From: Cryomorphaceae bacterium
Lineage (GTDB): Bacteria > Bacteroidota > Bacteroidia > Flavobacteriales > Schleiferiaceae
Assembly (NCBI GenBank): GCA_003451355.1
Contig: DMDX01000156.1
Location: 3,978-13,186, forward strand
DNA length: 9,209 bases
Direction: 5' to 3'
The notes below the pieces were generated by a model. It searched no databases and had not been told where the DNA came from. It saw only the letters and a program-made list of their open reading frames with translations. Position 1 is the first letter of the stretch; every line of letters begins with the position of its first letter. Of this stretch, positions 6,857 through 9,209 are shown piece by piece. Position numbers and translations under genes: made by a program.

Positions 6857-7191
6857 CGCTTGAAAAAACTGAGTTGTTCAATGGGGCACACCAGGCTTCG
6901 GTAGCTGTCGTACCAACGGGCGCGGCCCTCGCTTTTGGCCTCGGCGTGCAGCGCGGCTTTGCGCCAAGCATCTACGGCCACGGCGTCGCGCCAGTAGCTG
7001 ATAAACACGGCATCCGGGCCATTCCGCACGACCTCATACCCAAGAAAGCCATCGATTTTTGCTACGGCCTCCATCGTGGCATCGCTCATCGCATCATAGC
7101 CCTCGGGGCTCGGGTCCACGGGGCGCTCCGACGAAAAAATCACGGCGTAGTTGCCAGGCTTCAGGTCGAGGTTGGCGTTAAGGAAGCTCAC
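6853..7191 (-). CDS. Antibiotic biosynthesis monooxygenase (ABM)-fold small protein
   Basis: This 112-residue protein has one ABM/dimeric alpha-beta barrel domain. A first strand NYAVIFSSERP (~14-24) is followed by a helix with YDAMSDATMEAVAKIDGFLGYE, a strand FISYWRD, and a helix with AWRKAALHAEAKSEGRARWYDSYR that is characteristic of the family, then a last strand CPIEQLSFF. Members include cofactor-free quinol oxygenases, haem-degrading enzymes and many of unknown role. No catalytic residues can be assigned with confidence. There is no signal peptide, so it is probably cytoplasmic. The GTG at 7189-7191 overlaps the paaZ stop (GTGA), and its own stop overlaps the hydratase ATG. That places it firmly inside the catabolic operon. 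It may clear or oxidise a by-product of ring opening, but this is speculation. Confidence 0.8.
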   Translation of the reverse strand: MSFLNANLDLKPGNYAVIFSSERPVDPSPEGYDAMSDATMEAVAKIDGFLGYEVVRNGPDAVFISYWRDAVAVDAWRKAALHAEAKSEGRARWYDSYRSLVCPIEQLSFFKR

Positions 7192-9209
7192 GCCTGGTTC
7201 CGCTTTTTAACCATGGTCAAAATAGTGGCCACGGCGACCACTTCGGTGGTTTCGTCCACCACCTCGACGTAGTACTTGACGATGCCCTTGGCAATGTCTT
7301 CGGGGCTGCGCTTCTCTTGATCGACCTTTTCTTGAACCGTCAACTTCACCTGAATCGTAGAACCCGGATACACGGGTTTGGTGAAGCGGCACGTGTCAAT
7401 GCCGTAGTTGAGCAGTACGGGGCCCTTGGGCGGATCCACAAACAGTCCGGCCGCACGGCTCAAAATGAAGTACCCGTGGGCCACGCGGCCCGTAAAAATG
7501 GTGCCTTCGAGGCTGTTGGCGTCCATGTGGGCATAGAACTTGTCGCCGCTGAGCTCCGCAAAGTTCTCAATGTCCTGCAGCGTGACCGTATGGGTCGCGG
7601 TCGTGACGGTGTCTCCGATGCGCAGGTCTTCAAAGTGCTGGCGAAACAGGTGCGGATTCGCCTCAGGCCGGTCCGCACCCGGGTAGTAGCGCTCGGCCAC
7701 GTGGCTGAGTACATTGGGGTGGCCTTGAACCGCAACGCGCTGCAGGTAGTGCATCACGCCGCGAATTCCGCCCATCTCTTCGCCGTCGCCGGCGCGTCCG
7801 GGTCCGCCGTGGGTGAGCAGCGGCATAGGCGAACCGTGTCCTGTGCTCTCTTTGGCGGAACTCGAATCGAGCACCAGCACGCGCCCGTGGCTGTAGCCCG
7901 CCTCGAGCACAAATTCCTTGGCTGCGTTTTTGTCGGCCGTCACGATGGACGAAACCAGCGATCCGCCGCCCATCGCGGCAATCTGGGCGGCCTCGGCCAC
8001 GTCGCGGTAGGGCATCAAGGTCGCAACCGGTCCAAAGGCCTCGATGCGGTGTGCCGCATTTACCTCGAGCGGACGCGCGCAGCGCATCAGCAGGGGCTGG
8101 TAGTAGGCTCCGTCTGAACCGCCGTCCACTGAGCCGTACACGACTTCGTTCTCGCCTGCAAGAACCTGCGCTGCCTCGCGCACGCGCTCGGCCTGCAGGG
8201 TGGTCGCCAGCGGACCCATGCGGACGCCTTCTTCAGCGGGGTCTCCCATGCGCACGCTGGCAAGGCGCTGCGCCACAGCTGTTTGCACGGCCTCAAGCTG
8301 AGCCTCGGGAACAATAATTCGGCGCACCGCCGTACACTTTTGGCCGGCCTTGATGGTCATTTCTTTGGCGACTTCCTTGACAAACAGGTCAAACTCGGGG
8401 GTTCCGGCTACGGCATCGGGTCCGAGCACGGTCGCGTTCAACGAGTCCGCCTCTAGGTTAAAGGGCACGCCCAACTCTGCAAATCGGCCGGTGGACTTTA
8501 GCCGGTAGCCCGTTGCATACGATCCGGTAAACGTCACCACGTCCTGGCGCTGCACTGGGTCGAGGATTCCGTGGCCCTTGCCCACTACCAACTGCAGCGC
8601 GCCCTCGGGCAGAATTCCGCTCGAAATAATGTCGCGCACGACGCGCTCGGTCAAAAAGCTCGTGAATTCCGAGGGTTTGACCACCGCCGGAACGCCCGCC
8701 AAAAGGTTCACCGCAATCTTCTCGAGCATGCCCCACACGGGGAAGTTGAACGCGTTGATGTGCACCGCCACCCCACGCAACGGAAGCATCAGGTGCTGGC
8801 CACCAAAGGTTCCGCCTTTTGAAAGCTTGACCAAACCCCCATCGACGTGGTAGGGCAAATCCGGAAACTCGCGGCGCAGCGACGCGTAGGTGTAGAGGTT
8901 GCCAATGCCGCCCTCGATGTCGATCCACGAGTCCACGCGGGTGGCTCCGGTCGCGTAGCTCACGGCGTAGTAGTCCTCCTTGCGCGCCTGCAGGTGCATT
9001 GCCAGGGCCTTGAGCATCAGGCCCCGCTGCGGGAAGGTCATTGCCCTTAGCGCGGAGCCGCCCACGCGGCGGCCGTAGTCCAGCACCTCGGCGTAGTCGA
9101 GACCCAGGCTCGAAACCGAACCAAGCTCCTGCCCTGTGACGGCATGCCGCGCGACGTACTCGGCGTCGGAGCCCGGCGTCCATTGCCCGAGCACGTAGTT
9201 TTCAAAACG
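7188..9209 (-). CDS. paaZ: PaaZ, bifunctional oxepin-CoA hydrolase / semialdehyde dehydrogenase
   Basis: The protein matches PaaZ from end to end. It hydrolyses the oxepin-CoA ring made from phenylacetyl-CoA and then oxidises the resulting semialdehyde with NADP+. Numbering from a GTG at 9194, the aldehyde dehydrogenase domain spans ~1-495. It has [21 protein letters not shown] (222-225), Glu248 in LEADSLN and the nucleophile Cys287 in GQKCTA. The MaoC-type hot-dog hydratase domain spans ~520-668 and carries Asp551 and His556 in [10 protein letters not shown], then VAHGYF. Both active sites look intact. The frame stays open to the window edge, and the five codons before the GTG encode RFENY. 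This gives ENYVLGQW, a typical PaaZ N-terminus, so the true start lies just beyond 9209 and only a few residues are missing. Its stop overlaps the next gene by 4 bp. It is the first operon gene visible here, with the promoter out of view. Confidence 0.95.
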   Translation of the reverse strand, partial: RFENYVLGQWTPGSDAEYVARHAVTGQELGSVSSLGLDYAEVLDYGRRVGGSALRAMTFPQRGLMLKALAMHLQARKEDYYAVSYATGATRVDSWIDIEGGIGNLYTYASLRREFPDLPYHVDGGLVKLSKGGTFGGQHLMLPLRGVAVHINAFNFPVWGMLEKIAVNLLAGVPAVVKPSEFTSFLTERVVRDIISSGILPEGALQLVVGKGHGILDPVQRQDVVTFTGSYATGYRLKSTGRFAELGVPFNLEADSLNATVLGPDAVAGTPEFDLFVKEVAKEMTIKAGQKCTAVRRIIVPEAQLEAVQTAVAQRLASVRMGDPAEEGVRMGPLATTLQAERVREAAQVLAGENEVVYGSVDGGSDGAYYQPLLMRCARPLEVNAAHRIEAFGPVATLMPYRDVAEAAQIAAMGGGSLVSSIVTADKNAAKEFVLEAGYSHGRVLVLDSSSAKESTGHGSPMPLLTHGGPGRAGDGEEMGGIRGVMHYLQRVAVQGHPNVLSHVAERYYPGADRPEANPHLFRQHFEDLRIGDTVTTATHTVTLQDIENFAELSGDKFYAHMDANSLEGTIFTGRVAHGYFILSRAAGLFVDPPKGPVLLNYGIDTCRFTKPVYPGSTIQVKLTVQEKVDQEKRSPEDIAKGIVKYYVEVVDETTEVVAVATILTMVKKRNQA

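Noticed and set aside
7317..8117. Plus-strand open frame of 266 codons opposite paaZ
   Set aside because: It is the antisense of conserved PaaZ sequence with low-complexity His/Arg/Gly/Val-rich translation and no family match.

Overview
The window reads as two unrelated bacterial genome pieces joined near positions 2880-2907. The join is probably an assembly chimera, less likely a real rearrangement.

Left piece (1 to about 2880). This looks gammaproteobacterial, with moderate GC and many GATC sites (about 36 by hand count, roughly one per 80 bases). It holds the C-terminal part of a cysteine-based dual-specificity-type phosphatase. That gene overlaps by 4 bp an MsbA-type lipid A-core flippase/ABC exporter. 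The exporter runs convergently into the C-terminal metallo-beta-lactamase (MBL) domain of ComEC/Rec2 on the minus strand, and the two coding ends overlap by 18 bp. The ComEC gene stops being ComEC-like at about 2907, and its membrane channel part is absent.

Right piece (about 2880 to 9209). This looks like a fairly GC-rich member of the Bacteroidota, and GATC is rare (about 13 sites, one per 490 bases). Evidence for Bacteroidota is a DUF3078 protein, a 2-oxoacid dehydrogenase E1 with fused alpha and beta halves, and a Paa-type enoyl-CoA hydratase of the kind I associate with that phylum. It begins with the last ~90 residues of a thiolase on the plus strand. A short convergent gap with a 14-bp tandem repeat follows. 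The rest is a minus-strand operon, read from high to low coordinates: paaZ (5' end outside the window), a small antibiotic-biosynthesis-monooxygenase-fold protein, an enoyl-CoA hydratase/isomerase, a DUF3078 envelope protein, and the fused E1. All four junctions in this operon are 4-bp stop/start overlaps.

How the genes fit together. PaaZ opens and oxidises the oxepin-CoA ring of the aerobic phenylacetate pathway. The hydratase and a PaaJ/PcaF-type thiolase are the expected beta-oxidation partners. The E1 could supply acyl-CoA by decarboxylating branched-chain or aromatic 2-oxoacids. The DUF3078 protein and the small monooxygenase-fold protein have no assigned role in the classical pathway and are the most interesting biological leads. 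I see no RNA genes, CRISPR array, transposase or attachment site. No gap between genes exceeds about 25 bases. The promoters for both operons lie outside the window. I found no convincing new defence or mobile system.
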